Shown here piece after piece: positions 42,157 to 51,887 of a stretch of DNA of 64,000 bases (position 1 is its first letter; each line of letters starts with the position of its first letter). This DNA comes from Modestobacter sp. L9-4 (lineage in GTDB: Bacteria > Actinomycetota > Actinomycetes > Mycobacteriales > Geodermatophilaceae), in assembly GCF_019112525.1 (NCBI RefSeq), contig NZ_CP077800.1, positions 2,542,001 to 2,606,000 of the forward strand. Direction: 5' to 3'. Made by a program: the position numbers and the translations under genes. A model generated the notes under the pieces. It had not been told where the DNA came from. It saw only the letters and a program-made list of their open reading frames with translations, and did not search any database.

Positions 42157-43652
42157 CGGACAGCGAGAAGCATCAACGTCGGAGTCCGAGGCTTGCGGGG
42201 CAGGTCATGTGGAGCGGCGGCGCGTTGGCTCTCCCGACGGTCGTCCTCCTAGGTTTGACGCCTTACCTGCTCCAGCAGCTCGGACCCGAACGTTTTGGCC
42301 TGTGGTCACTACTGGCTACGCTCCTCCTGTTCGGTGTGAGCTTGGACGGCGGCTTGTCGGCGTCCGTTTTGAGATGGGCAGGGATTTACAAGGGCGTGGA
42401 TGAGCGTGCCTTTGTAACTCGCATCGTGACAACGGTTCTTCTTACGGTGTCAGCCGTTGCTGGCCTGATAGCCGCCGCAATCTGGCTCTGTATCAAGCCA
42501 CTGAGCGGGTTGGTTAATGCCTCAGACGACTTGCGCGCCGACACTGAGTTGATTCTTCGCTCAGCACCGGCCCTGGTGTGCCTCGCCATCCTGAGTTCAG
42601 TGTTCGCCGCATTCGCGCAGGCACACGGACGGTTCACCGCGCAGTTCATTAGGGCGCTGGTCAGTCAGGCGGCCTTTGTGGTAGCCGCGGTCACGCTCGT
42701 TCCGGCGCACGGACTGACCGGTGTAGTCGGGGCGGCGTTCATCCAACAAGGCGTCGGCTTGGTCGTCGCCGCAGCGATCAGCGCTCGCTACCTGCGACTC
42801 AGGTCGGTGGCTGTCATGCGGCGATCCGAACTTGGGCCATTTGCTCGACACGCTGGTCAAGTACAGCTAGGCGGACTTTCAACGCTTTTGATCCTAGAGG
42901 GTGACCTCCTCGTCGTGACCCTACTTCGGCCGATCGACGAGGTCGGCGTCTACGCATTGGGTGCGGCGGTTGCTGGCGGGCTCCGCAGCATTCCACTCTT
43001 CGCCGTCCCCCCTGTCTACAGCCGGCAAGTGGACCGATTTCGCCGCGAGGGGTTGAGAGGCTCCCTCGAGGCGGCGCGGTCACAGCAGATGGCGTGGTCC
43101 GCTTTGACTGTCCCTTGGAGCTTCTTCACAGTTGCGGTCAGCTTCGCGGCAGTGACAGCATGGGTAGGGCCGCAAGCCGGGCTGGCTGGCCTGGTCGCCC
43201 TGATACTTTCCGTCTCTTATGCGCTCAATACGGCGACGGCGGTCATGAGTACCTTTTGTCGGGCGATTGGCCGACCAGGTCTTGAAACTACCTACAGCGC
43301 TATCGCCGCTGTTGTGAACATTGCATTGATCTTTCCCCTGACGCTCTGGTTGGGGGTGGTCGGTGCGTCCATCGCCGGCGCCTTCGCGTATGCGGTAGGG
43401 ATTGTGACGCTGCTTCGTCTCGTACGCCGAAAGATTGATACCCAGTTTCCAGCGCCCATTCGGGTGCGAGACTTACCGCAGCCAGTTGCGGCGGCTGTCG
43501 TAGCAGGAGTCTCGGCGACTTTTGCCGTCACACTGCTGCCTCAGGGGGTCATCGGGCTTGCGATAACCGGGGCCGTGGCAGCCGTGCCGTTCGTCCCGGT
43601 GGTCGTTAGGGCCGTGCGGTTGAATACTCACCATATCAAGGCACTGTCTTGA
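42153..43652 (+). CDS. Polysaccharide flippase (Wzx/MATE-like)
   Basis: A 499-residue protein with about 14 hydrophobic segments and no large soluble domain. The layout is typical of the polysaccharide transporter branch of the MOP superfamily: GPERFGLWSLLATLLLFGVSLDGGLSASV at the start and paired helices throughout. It should flip the undecaprenyl-linked repeat unit to the outside for the polymerase encoded just upstream. Start and stop overlap both neighbours by 4 nt, so it is in one operon with 39341-45921. Confidence 0.88.
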   Translation: MTDSEKHQRRSPRLAGQVMWSGGALALPTVVLLGLTPYLLQQLGPERFGLWSLLATLLLFGVSLDGGLSASVLRWAGIYKGVDERAFVTRIVTTVLLTVSAVAGLIAAAIWLCIKPLSGLVNASDDLRADTELILRSAPALVCLAILSSVFAAFAQAHGRFTAQFIRALVSQAAFVVAAVTLVPAHGLTGVVGAAFIQQGVGLVVAAAISARYLRLRSVAVMRRSELGPFARHAGQVQLGGLSTLLILEGDLLVVTLLRPIDEVGVYALGAAVAGGLRSIPLFAVPPVYSRQVDRFRREGLRGSLEAARSQQMAWSALTVPWSFFTVAVSFAAVTAWVGPQAGLAGLVALILSVSYALNTATAVMSTFCRAIGRPGLETTYSAIAAVVNIALIFPLTLWLGVVGASIAGAFAYAVGIVTLLRLVRRKIDTQFPAPIRVRDLPQPVAAAVVAGVSATFAVTLLPQGVIGLAITGAVAAVPFVPVVVRAVRLNTHHIKALS

Positions 43653-43666
43653 GGAGGTCTGGCGTT

Positions 43667-44857
43667 GTGAACGTCATGTACGTAGGCCATACTGCGAAAT
43701 TGTCTGGCGGGGAGATCGCGCTACTGCGCCTTCTCCCGGCGCTGCTCGGAGACGTGCGGCCGCTAGTGGTCTTGGCGGAGGATGGGCCGTTGGTGTCGCG
43801 ATTGCGAGAGCTGCACATCGACGTCGTCGTACTGCCCATGCCGGGACAGACGAGGGAATTGCGGAAAGAACGCCTTGCCAACCCCCTCGTGGCCTTATCG
43901 CGAGTACGGGGAATCTTGCGCTACTCGCTCTCTCTGCGGAAGCTTATCCTGGAGAGGCGTGTAGACATCGTTCATACCAACACCCTCAAAGCAGGCTTCT
44001 ACGGCTGCTTGGCGGCACGTCTGGCGCATGTTCCCAGCGTATGGCACCTGCGAGACCGCCTGGCGCCCGACTATCTTCCCCGATTTGCGATCTTGGCTAC
44101 GCGGCTCGCCATATCGGTCCTGCCGGCCAAGGTAATTTGCAATAGTCAGGCAACGCTCAAGACGCTGTCGCACCCTAGGTTGTCTCGTCTGCGACGGCGC
44201 TCGGCGGTGGTACTAGCGAGCCCCATGCCTGATGTGCTCGACAGTGGACTTGCAAACGTGCCGAAGGCCCGAGATGTGGCCTCATCGGAATACACGATCG
44301 GGATTTTGGGGCGCATCTCCCCGTGGAAGGGTCAGCACGTCGTGATTCGCGCGTTCTCGCAAGCTGACTTACCGGTCACTGCTCGGCTGCGCATCTTGGG
44401 TTCTGTCATGTTCGCGGAGGATGCCTATGAGGCGTCGCTTCATGCAGAGGTGGCGGTCCAAGGGTTGGAGGACCGTGTCGAGTTTGTCGGCTTTGTGGAC
44501 AACGTCTTCGAGGCCCTCGCGACGCTAGACGTGCTTGTTCATGCGTCCGTGGTGCCCGAACCCTTCGGTCAGGTTATCGTCGAAGGATTGGCCGCGGGCC
44601 TACCTGTCATTGCTACTCGAGGCGGTGGACCGAGCGAGATCCTGACGGACGGTGTTGACGGGTTGCTGTATGACGCAGGTGACGTCGAGCAGTTGGCTGG
44701 CCTCATCGGTCGGCTTTACACCGACTCGAGTCTGGTCCAGCGTTTGCAGACCAATGGTCGAGCCCGTGCGCGAGACTTCTCGCCTGAGGTCATCGGTCCG
44801 AGTGTCATCTCGCTGTATCGAGAGATGCTCAGCTCACGCCGGCGCACCGCGTCATGA
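43667..44857 (+). CDS. Glycosyltransferase family 4
   Basis: A 396-residue GT-B enzyme. The GTG at 43667 is chosen because GAGGAGG lies 9 nt upstream and the protein then opens directly on VNVMYVGHTAKLSGGE, the first Rossmann strand with the donor-side GGxE. The C-terminal half has ILGRISPWKGQHVVI and the E(x7)E region EPFGQVIVEGLAAGLPVIATRGGGPSEIL. It therefore retains its donor anomeric configuration and uses a nucleotide-sugar. It is co-transcribed with the flippase and the next GT4. Confidence 0.92.
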   Translation: MNVMYVGHTAKLSGGEIALLRLLPALLGDVRPLVVLAEDGPLVSRLRELHIDVVVLPMPGQTRELRKERLANPLVALSRVRGILRYSLSLRKLILERRVDIVHTNTLKAGFYGCLAARLAHVPSVWHLRDRLAPDYLPRFAILATRLAISVLPAKVICNSQATLKTLSHPRLSRLRRRSAVVLASPMPDVLDSGLANVPKARDVASSEYTIGILGRISPWKGQHVVIRAFSQADLPVTARLRILGSVMFAEDAYEASLHAEVAVQGLEDRVEFVGFVDNVFEALATLDVLVHASVVPEPFGQVIVEGLAAGLPVIATRGGGPSEILTDGVDGLLYDAGDVEQLAGLIGRLYTDSSLVQRLQTNGRARARDFSPEVIGPSVISLYREMLSSRRRTAS

Positions 44858-45921
44858 GAGTTGTCGTCGTTCATGACTACGTAACTCAACGGGGAGGTGC
44901 CGAGCGGGTGACCTTAGAACTGCTCCGCGCTTTCCCGGACAGCAGACTGACTACATCGTTTTACCGGCCTTCGTCCACGTTCCCCGAGTTCGCGGATATA
45001 GATGTGGAAACCTCGACCTGGAATCACATCCCGTTCTTGGCGTCCGATCCGCGTCGGGCGCTCCCGCTGCTGAGTGGCGTCTTCCGACGCAAACAATTAC
45101 TTGATGCGGACGTTGTCGTGTGTTCGTCTGCAGGTTTCGCGCACGAGGTCCAGTCGACGGCTCCTAAGGTGGTGTATTGCCACAACCCCCCTCGTTGGCT
45201 TCACCAGCCCGAGGACTACGCGATGGGACTCAGCAGTTCGGGGCAATTTGCGCTTCGCCGGATGCGCTCGCACCTTGAGCGGCGTGACCGTGACGGTGCT
45301 CTTACGGCAGCTGGGTACATCGCCAACTCGAAGAACGTCGCTGCCCGCATCCGGGCGGTCTATGGCCGGGATGCCACGGTCATCAATCCGCCGCGGGGAA
45401 TCTCGCCGGACGGTCCGATCGAAGCAGTGCCTGGACTAGAGCCTGGGTTCCTGCTGACTATTGGCCGACCTCGGGGCTACAAGCAGGCAGACATCATTGC
45501 AATGGCTGTGGCTGGCATGCCCGAGCAGAGGCTGGTGATGGTAGGCGGGCAGGTCGCCACGAAGATGCCTCCGAACGTCCGGCGGCTGTCAGGCGTGTCC
45601 GATGCTCAGCTCCGGTGGCTTTACCGCGAGTCGGCAGCTGTTCTCGCGTGCTCGCGGGAGGACTTCGGGTTGACTCCAGTGGAAGCGTTCGGCTTCGGGA
45701 CGCCGGTGGGGGCAACGCGCGAGGGCGGCTATCTCGAGACATGTGTAGCTGGGCTCACTGGGCAATGGCTTGATGCAAGCAGCCTTGACGCGCTTCGCGG
45801 GTCGATCACACGACTAGTCACCAGCGAGTGGGACCGTGCGGCGATTGTTGCGCATGGTGAGAGATGGGCGCCTGAGACGTTCCACGCCAGCGTGCGTGCG
45901 TACGTACGTGGTGTCGTCTGA
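44854..45921 (+). CDS. Glycosyltransferase family 4
   Basis: A 355-residue GT-B protein: MRVVVVHDYVTQRGGAERV, VVYCHNPPRWLHQPEDYA, and the donor-site EDFGLTPVEAFGFGTPVGATREGG in the C-terminal half. This is close to the mannosyl/rhamnosyl-transferase type found in many surface-polysaccharide loci. It overlaps the previous GT4 by 4 nt and ends this overlapping operon. The sugar specificity cannot be read from sequence. Confidence 0.92.
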   Translation: MRVVVVHDYVTQRGGAERVTLELLRAFPDSRLTTSFYRPSSTFPEFADIDVETSTWNHIPFLASDPRRALPLLSGVFRRKQLLDADVVVCSSAGFAHEVQSTAPKVVYCHNPPRWLHQPEDYAMGLSSSGQFALRRMRSHLERRDRDGALTAAGYIANSKNVAARIRAVYGRDATVINPPRGISPDGPIEAVPGLEPGFLLTIGRPRGYKQADIIAMAVAGMPEQRLVMVGGQVATKMPPNVRRLSGVSDAQLRWLYRESAAVLACSREDFGLTPVEAFGFGTPVGATREGGYLETCVAGLTGQWLDASSLDALRGSITRLVTSEWDRAAIVAHGERWAPETFHASVRAYVRGVV

Positions 45922-46022
45922 GCTGACAGGAACTCGACCGTAAGGTGTGCTTGTGAGCCAGTCGATCACTCTAAGCGATCGGCTGGTCGCTCGACTGTTC
46001 CTGAGCCGCGGAGGTGGCGAGC

Positions 46023-47504
46023 GTGGTTGAGCGATCTGAGCTTCCTGAGAGTTCCCTGAGTCGCGGGACGGCGTGCGAGGTGAGCCCGAGCTTCTCGCGT
46101 CGGAACTTCCTAGCGGCTGGACTCCTGGTAGGAACCGCGGTAGCACTGCCTCGCTCGTCCAGCGTGCGTGTCAGCACGTTAGACCTCGCAAGTACCTCGT
46201 CGGTGCCCGTCATCCCGACTGACGCCACCGCCTTCGTCGACTCAGTCGGTATCAACACGCACTGGGGCTACACGGATACGCCGTATGGTTTCGCATACGA
46301 CGCGGTCCGAGACAGACTGGTGGAATCCGGCATCAAGCATGTCCGCGGAGACACTATCCGCGCCGACGACCTTTATCGGTACGGTATCAAGAGCACTATT
46401 CTCGTCGACAAAGCTGTCTCAGGGCTGGGAGACCCGGGTGCACAGGTGATTGCGCTCCTCCCGGCCGCAGGGAGGGGGGCGGTCGCGGCCATAGAGGGGC
46501 CAAACGAAGCTGATCTCTTCTGGACGCGATCGCAGTGGACGTACAAGGGATTGACCTTCCCCGCCGCGCTATTGGCGTGGCAGGCGGATCTATGGGGGGC
46601 CGTAAGAGCTCAGGCTTCCTTGAAGAATGTACCCGTCATTGGTCCAGCTATGGGGAACACATACTGGAGCGGAGGGCATCCTTTGCCCGCCGGGTCCCTC
46701 CAGGGGACGTCCGACTTTGGGAATATGCATCCATACCCCCGGGACAATCCGTTCTCCATGCCGCGCAGCTACGCTGGCATTCGAGATTACTACCGGGAGA
46801 GCAACTTCCCCTCTGGCACACTCGATGAGTATCCGATCAACTTCAAGAGCTCGCGGCTGCCGTATGGAAGTAAGCCGATGATGGCTACGGAGACCGGATA
46901 CTCCACCTGGAGACTTGGGCAGTCCGAACGCGTACAGGGACTCTATCTGCCGCGAGTCTTGATGGAGAACTACCGGCTAGGAATTTCGCGGACTTACCTG
47001 TACGAGCTGCTCGACGAGTTCGAGGACGCCGGTGGTGAGAACAAGGAAGCTCACTTTGGCCTCTTGCGGCGGGATCTCACGCCAAAGCCAGCGTTCACTG
47101 CGGTGAAGAACTTGCTGAAGGCTGTTAGTCCGCGAGTCGGAGTGTCGGGTGAGCCGTTGCCGTTGCCGTTGTCTCTGCAGGTCACGCCCCCATTGGGCTA
47201 TGATGCGCAATTCCTTCATCACATCATGCTCACCCGTTCGACTAGCGAGCATGTACTCGTCTTATGGCACGAGGTCTCGTCTAACGACGTGTCCACACTC
47301 GCGCAGAATCCTCCACGGCCGCCCATCGAATTAAGGCACCCAGCCATGCGCGTCACTGTCAACCTGGGCCGGCCTTGTCAAGAGATCTCTGCGCGCCGTT
47401 TTGATGACCAGGGTGAGTTGAGGCCGCAGGGCTTAGGCCTGAGGCAACAATCGGTCGACTTGATGGTGGATGAGCGGATGACTCTTGTATTCCTTCGGGT
47501 ATGA
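46023..47504 (+). CDS. Tat-exported glycoside-hydrolase-like protein
   Basis: A 493-residue protein. The GTG at 46023 has GGAGGT 7 nt upstream, whereas a GTG at 46014 overlaps that site. A Tat signal SRRNFLAAGLLVGTAVALP lies near residue 25. The mature domain looks like a clan-A (beta/alpha)8 hydrolase: SVGINTHWGY at the start, EGPNEAD near 161 with the Asn-Glu acid/base pair, and ATETGYS near 289 with a likely nucleophile Glu. The C-terminal 90 residues form a beta-rich extension. It may trim or release the polysaccharide made by this locus. Confidence 0.82.
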   Translation: MVERSELPESSLSRGTACEVSPSFSRRNFLAAGLLVGTAVALPRSSSVRVSTLDLASTSSVPVIPTDATAFVDSVGINTHWGYTDTPYGFAYDAVRDRLVESGIKHVRGDTIRADDLYRYGIKSTILVDKAVSGLGDPGAQVIALLPAAGRGAVAAIEGPNEADLFWTRSQWTYKGLTFPAALLAWQADLWGAVRAQASLKNVPVIGPAMGNTYWSGGHPLPAGSLQGTSDFGNMHPYPRDNPFSMPRSYAGIRDYYRESNFPSGTLDEYPINFKSSRLPYGSKPMMATETGYSTWRLGQSERVQGLYLPRVLMENYRLGISRTYLYELLDEFEDAGGENKEAHFGLLRRDLTPKPAFTAVKNLLKAVSPRVGVSGEPLPLPLSLQVTPPLGYDAQFLHHIMLTRSTSEHVLVLWHEVSSNDVSTLAQNPPRPPIELRHPAMRVTVNLGRPCQEISARRFDDQGELRPQGLGLRQQSVDLMVDERMTLVFLRV

Positions 47505-47526
47505 AGCGAGCGCGCGTCTCTTGGGA

Positions 47527-48540
47527 ATGAAGAGAGTTGGCCGTGGAGTAGGCCTAGCTCTATCCGTCGGCGCCTTCATGGTGGCTGCATTGTGGACAGC
47601 CTCGCCGTCCTTGGCGGGTCCCTCTGAGGCGGCTACGCCCGTAGGTCATCAGGCGATCATGACAACGCTCGTGCAACCGTGCGCTGGTGTCGACGTCGTT
47701 CGCTCGGTCACCTTCAGGGTTTCCTCTTATGTTGGAGCATCAGAAATCAGCGCGACGGTAGACGGTAGCGTGGACGCAGTCACGCCCGTTGGACCCATGG
47801 CTGATGCGGTGCTCGAGTACCGCGTGCTTCCGGAGGATGGGCCACTGAGAATCCTAGTCGCCGACTCGGGCGGTGAAGTTCACGACCCGTCGCCCCTAGC
47901 TGACGTAACAGTCAGCGGCTGCGCGCATCAGACGGACCATGGCGGCTCTCCCTCGGGTTTGGCCTTGGAGACCTATCAGGAGTGCGTAGACGGGCAGCCG
48001 CAAGTGCGCGCGACAGCCGTCAACACGGGATCCTCGCCCCTCAGCCTGACCGTCAGATCGACTGAAGCGTCGGATGTCAGCCCGGGACTGATCGTATTGC
48101 CCGGCGCCAGGGTAAAGATGAATCAGGTCCCTGGGCAGGCAACTTACTCGGTCTTGACAGACGGAACGCTAGTCGGTAGCTCATCACTGCAGGACGTAGC
48201 GGACTGCGGGACTGAAGGTCAAGGTAAGTCCCTGCCGTCTGGCGAGTCGGATTCCTCGGCACCGGAGGCGCGTGAGTCTCCCTATCTGAGCGCAGCGCCC
48301 TCGTCTTCTGCGGTCGGCCAAGAGCAGGCGACCCAAGGACCTCAGGATGGACAGGCCGCCGCGTCGTCCTTGAGCGTAGGGGCGCCACCTGTCGCGCCCC
48401 TGGGCGGCGCAGAGCTGGCCGACACCGGCGTGGTTGCTAAAGCGCCTCTTCTGTTGGGCTCGGCATGCCTATTGTCAGGGGTACTGGCCGTTTCGGGGTC
48501 TGCAATATGGAAGCGAAAGACTTCGGCTGGGCGCGACTGA
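47527..48540 (+). CDS. Sortase-anchored surface protein (LADTG motif)
   Basis: A 337-residue protein from the ATG at 47527 (MKRVGRGVGLALSVG). It has a signal peptide of about 31 residues. Four or five cysteines lie in the extracellular part, followed by a Ser/Pro/Gln-rich stalk. The C-terminus is a cell-wall sorting signal: LADTG near residue 297, a hydrophobic segment, and a KRK tail. LAxTG is the form used by class E sortases of high-GC actinobacteria. No sortase is in the window. The domain before the stalk is not recognised. It may be an adhesin or a holder of the surface glycan. Confidence 0.78.
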   Translation: MKRVGRGVGLALSVGAFMVAALWTASPSLAGPSEAATPVGHQAIMTTLVQPCAGVDVVRSVTFRVSSYVGASEISATVDGSVDAVTPVGPMADAVLEYRVLPEDGPLRILVADSGGEVHDPSPLADVTVSGCAHQTDHGGSPSGLALETYQECVDGQPQVRATAVNTGSSPLSLTVRSTEASDVSPGLIVLPGARVKMNQVPGQATYSVLTDGTLVGSSSLQDVADCGTEGQGKSLPSGESDSSAPEARESPYLSAAPSSSAVGQEQATQGPQDGQAAASSLSVGAPPVAPLGGAELADTGVVAKAPLLLGSACLLSGVLAVSGSAIWKRKTSAGRD

Positions 48541-49017
48541 GTTGCGGTAAGTCAACAAGGGAATCGGCTCGGAGGAGTACTCGGTCCTCGTCGACGCTTG
48601 GTCTCAGTCTTGCTAGGACGAGGAATGGAACGCCTCCTGCGCGGGTCGCCGTTCCCTCCACGCGGCGCGTCACTAGTCAGCGGGTCGGACCACAAGCGGA
48701 GTAGTCTCGGAAGTTACGACTGGCGAGGTGAGGCATGATTGAGCATGCCGCCATTGGGACCTTGGTGGGGACTACCGCTTTCGATAGCGCTGCGATGTCG
48801 CGGCGATCTCATCCACGCTGCCCGCTAGAACTTTTGCTGTAAGGGTCAGGCCCGTGTCGCAGCATCCGTGAGCGCCATGACGTCCCGTGAACTGGACGCA
48901 GGTGCTTCCCGGAAGCTCGTCCAATGACGCGATGGTCATCCTTACGAGTATGCGTTGCGGCTCTGACATTGGTCGCGGGGTGCGAGCAGCGCGGTGGGGC
49001 TTGAGAGCCGCAGTGAG
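48541..49017. other. Intergenic region with no supported gene
   Basis: These 477 nt hold only short frames. A minus-strand frame at 48772-48969 (65 aa, MSEPQRILVRM...) has no convincing ribosome-binding site or recognisable motif. Composition is as AT-rich as the surrounding locus. I saw no tRNA fold, repeat or transposon end. Confidence 0.5.
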
Positions 49018-50532
49018 TCAATAAGCACCGGAGCCGCTCATGACTGCCTTTACCGTCTTCGCCAGTATCATGAAGTCGAAGCTGAGCGACCAGTTCTCGA
49101 CATACTGCACGTCCGTACGCACCGACTCATCCCATGAGAGGTCGGAACGTCCGCTCACCTGCCATAGGCCGGTCAGCCCCGGCTTGACCAAGAAGCGGCG
49201 CCGCATGTCCACGCCGTAGGCTTCGGTCTCACTGTTCAGGGGTGGGCGCGGGCCAACCAGCGACATCTCTCCACGAACGACGTTGATCAGTTGCGGTAGT
49301 TCGTCGAGGGAGTAGCGGCGCAGGACTTTCCCTACTCGGGTCACCCGTGGGTCGTCCCGCTTCTTGAACAGCACGCCGTTGCCGTCGCTGTCGTCTTCGA
49401 GTTCGGCGACCATGGTGTGCGCGCCCGGCACCATGCTACGGAATTTGATCATGAAGAAAGGCTTGCCCCGATGTCCGACCCGTTCCTGCCGAAAAAACAC
49501 CGGGCCAGGACTGCTGGCTCGTACGGCCAGTGCAATCGCCAGCAGTGCGGGGGACAGGAAGACCAAGCCGGCGAGCGCCGCGGTGCGGTCGAAACAAGCT
49601 TTTGTGAACTGGCGGAGCCCGGTCAGCTCCGGGCGTTCCATGTGCAGCAACGGCAAGCCGGCCACCGGGCGGATGTGCACCCGGGGCCCTACCACTGCAG
49701 TGATGGCGGGGGCTACAAGAAGCTCCGCTGAAGTATTTTCTAGCTCCCAACCCAAGGAGCGCAATGCTGAGCCGTCCAGCTCCTGGCTGGGGAGTACAGC
49801 GACAGTGTCGACTTCAAATCGGGCGACCACCGCTGCCACCTCGTCGACGCCACCGAGTACCGGCAGTCCGTGAAAGGCGTCAGCAGCCGATGAGTGCTGA
49901 TTAGAGGGCAGGCAGCAGCCGATCACTCGGTAGCCCTTGTCGGCGGCCCGTTGTAGCTGCTCGTCGAGGTCGGCTATCGCCCGCTGGTGACCGACCAGCA
50001 GCGTCGTCTGCTGATAACGGCCCTGTCGGCGCTGTGCGTACAACCAGTGCCGGTGCGCAAACCGCTGGAACAGTGTGAGCAGCGTTGCGCAGGGCAGGGC
50101 CAGGACGATGAAGCCCCGGGCGATCTGCAGATCCAACGCCCAAGAGAGGAAGCCGACGCCGGCGAGGAGGGCTACGGCGGAGTCGAGCACTCGGCGGTAC
50201 TCCTCGACGCCCACCCAGAGGAAGCGTTTTTCGTACGTGCGTGCAACGAGCATCATCGGCAACCACAGGAGCGGCAGCACGAGGACCTCCCACAAGGGTG
50301 CGTCGGCTGCAGCGGGCGGGTTCCACGCCGACCACAGCAGGTGCGCCAGCGCTGCGGCGACTACGGCACAGAGCAGGTCGAACGCAACGGTGCGGTGGAC
50401 ATAGCGCGACTGCCAGGCCCGCCGAGCCGTCGTCCCCTCCCCGCGGATGCCAGGGGCGAAGCGCGACCAACCGTCTTCGACGCGGTTGCGTCCCGGACGA
50501 ACCGGATCGACGGTCAGGTAGGTCGAGCCCAT
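49018..50532 (-). CDS. Undecaprenyl-phosphate sugar phosphotransferase (initiating PGT)
   Basis: A 504-residue polyisoprenyl-phosphate hexose-1-phosphate transferase that starts repeat-unit synthesis. The ATG at 50532 has GGGGGA about 7 nt upstream. Four hydrophobic segments occupy residues 45-150, then a CoA-binding-like Rossmann domain (TTLLVGHQRAIADLDEQ). The membrane-embedded catalytic domain follows: KACFDRTAALAGLVFLSP, PVFFRQERVGHRG, DELPQLINVVRGEMSLVGPRP and KPGLTGLWQVSGR. It is of the WbaP type with all catalytic blocks. It is the only initiating transferase visible, so it may serve both polysaccharide loci. Confidence 0.93.
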   Translation of the reverse strand: MGSTYLTVDPVRPGRNRVEDGWSRFAPGIRGEGTTARRAWQSRYVHRTVAFDLLCAVVAAALAHLLWSAWNPPAAADAPLWEVLVLPLLWLPMMLVARTYEKRFLWVGVEEYRRVLDSAVALLAGVGFLSWALDLQIARGFIVLALPCATLLTLFQRFAHRHWLYAQRRQGRYQQTTLLVGHQRAIADLDEQLQRAADKGYRVIGCCLPSNQHSSAADAFHGLPVLGGVDEVAAVVARFEVDTVAVLPSQELDGSALRSLGWELENTSAELLVAPAITAVVGPRVHIRPVAGLPLLHMERPELTGLRQFTKACFDRTAALAGLVFLSPALLAIALAVRASSPGPVFFRQERVGHRGKPFFMIKFRSMVPGAHTMVAELEDDSDGNGVLFKKRDDPRVTRVGKVLRRYSLDELPQLINVVRGEMSLVGPRPPLNSETEAYGVDMRRRFLVKPGLTGLWQVSGRSDLSWDESVRTDVQYVENWSLSFDFMILAKTVKAVMSGSGAY

Positions 50533-50753
50533 GCGTACGTTCCCCCGAATCGCCTGACGGTGCGGAGAGGCGGGAGGTTGCTTCGGCGCTGAAGGACCTC
50601 GGACTGCCATGCCCCCGCATTGGCACGCAAATATGACCACATCGGGGACGCTTTGATGATGTTCGTTAGGTAAAAGCTGAGCGTCCTCGCCAACCGTGAT
50701 TGACCAGATTCGTTGCGTCAGATCGCACAGTCGGCAGCAGGACGAGCGGGGGA

Positions 50754-51887
50754 CTAACGCGGGACGTCCGGCAGTGCCTCGTCCTCGAAGTCGGCTGCGT
50801 TCTGGCCGAGGGAGTCGGTCTGCAGGTAGCGCCACATCCGCTGACCGGTGTTGGCGTCCAGGTAGACGACGCTGGCCGACCCCTCGGTGCCGGTGCCGAG
50901 CACTGGGGCGGTGAAGAACTCGACATCGGCCGGGGTGAGGCCGCGCAGCGAGTACGCCATCTTCAGCAGCTCACCGTTGCCCAGCTCGTCGTCGACCGCG
51001 GTGGCGTCGGTGACCGCGCGGAGCGTCGAGTCGAGTCGGCCCGGGGAGGTGAACACGTCCTGGCTGAAGAGCTTGGTGAACATCGACCGCAGGTAGTTCT
51101 GCTGGCGCTTCACCCGGTCGAAGTCGCCACCGGGCAGGTCGTACCGCTGCCCGACGTACCAGCGGGCCTGGTCGCCGTCGAGGTGGTTGGGGCCGGCGGT
51201 GAACGTGTAGGGGCCGTTGCTGGTCGTGGTCGGCACCACCACGTCGACGCCGCCCAGGTCGTCGGTCACCTGGATGAGCCCGGCGAAGTCGATCGCCGCG
51301 TAGTGGTCGATGCGGACGCCGGTCAACTGCTCGACCGTCTGGATGAGCAGCGTCGGCCCACCGAAGGCATAGGCGGCGTTGATCTTGTTCTTCCCGTGGC
51401 CGGGGATGTCGACCCAGGAGTCACGCGGGATGGAGACGACCTGGGCGTGCGCCCGGTCGGCGGAGAACCGGGCGATCATGATCGCGTCGGAGCGGGCGTC
51501 GGGCAGGTCGCCGGGAGCCACGTCGGCGCGGGTGTCCGAACCCACCAGCAGGAAGGTGATCGGCTCGGCGCCTGCCTGGGCGGCGTCGCCGGTGGGGGAG
51601 GCCGGCGCCGGACGCGCCTGCTCGTCGAGGCCGTCGAAGACCTGGCCCACGCGCTCGATGTTGCCGCCGTACCGGCTCGTGACGAACCAGAGTCCACCAC
51701 CGACGATCACCGCCAGGACCAGAGCGAGGACTCCGACGGTGGTCAGGGTCCGGCGCAGCCACACCCGCTTGTGCGACGTGGTCGTCACCTGCTCGTCGAT
51801 GCTGTCCGCCCCTGCGTTCTGCCGGTACTGCTCCGGCGCGCCGAGCTCCTCGCGGGAGCCTGCGTCGTCCGGCGTCTGCTCGGTCAT
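50754..51887 (-). CDS. LytR-CpsA-Psr (LCP) family glycopolymer transferase
   Basis: A 377-residue protein with a cytoplasmic N-terminus of about 45 residues, one membrane helix (LTTVGVLALVLAVIVGGGL), and an extracellular LCP domain. Typical residues are seen in FLLVGSDTRAD, RSDAIMIARF, VSIPRDSWVDIPGHGKNKINAAYAFGG and WYVGQRYDLPGGDFDRVKRQQ. The Arg and Asp residues bind the polyprenyl pyrophosphate. LCP enzymes attach glycopolymers from lipid carriers to peptidoglycan, so this one probably ligates the polysaccharide made here. The gene ends in UAG used as a normal stop. Confidence 0.93.
   Translation of the reverse strand: MTEQTPDDAGSREELGAPEQYRQNAGADSIDEQVTTTSHKRVWLRRTLTTVGVLALVLAVIVGGGLWFVTSRYGGNIERVGQVFDGLDEQARPAPASPTGDAAQAGAEPITFLLVGSDTRADVAPGDLPDARSDAIMIARFSADRAHAQVVSIPRDSWVDIPGHGKNKINAAYAFGGPTLLIQTVEQLTGVRIDHYAAIDFAGLIQVTDDLGGVDVVVPTTTSNGPYTFTAGPNHLDGDQARWYVGQRYDLPGGDFDRVKRQQNYLRSMFTKLFSQDVFTSPGRLDSTLRAVTDATAVDDELGNGELLKMAYSLRGLTPADVEFFTAPVLGTGTEGSASVVYLDANTGQRMWRYLQTDSLGQNAADFEDEALPDVPR

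Noticed and set aside
48541-49017. tRNA-Sec or another RNA gene in the gap
   Set aside because: No cloverleaf, no long variable arm and no CUA anticodon context could be recognised here or in other gaps of the window.
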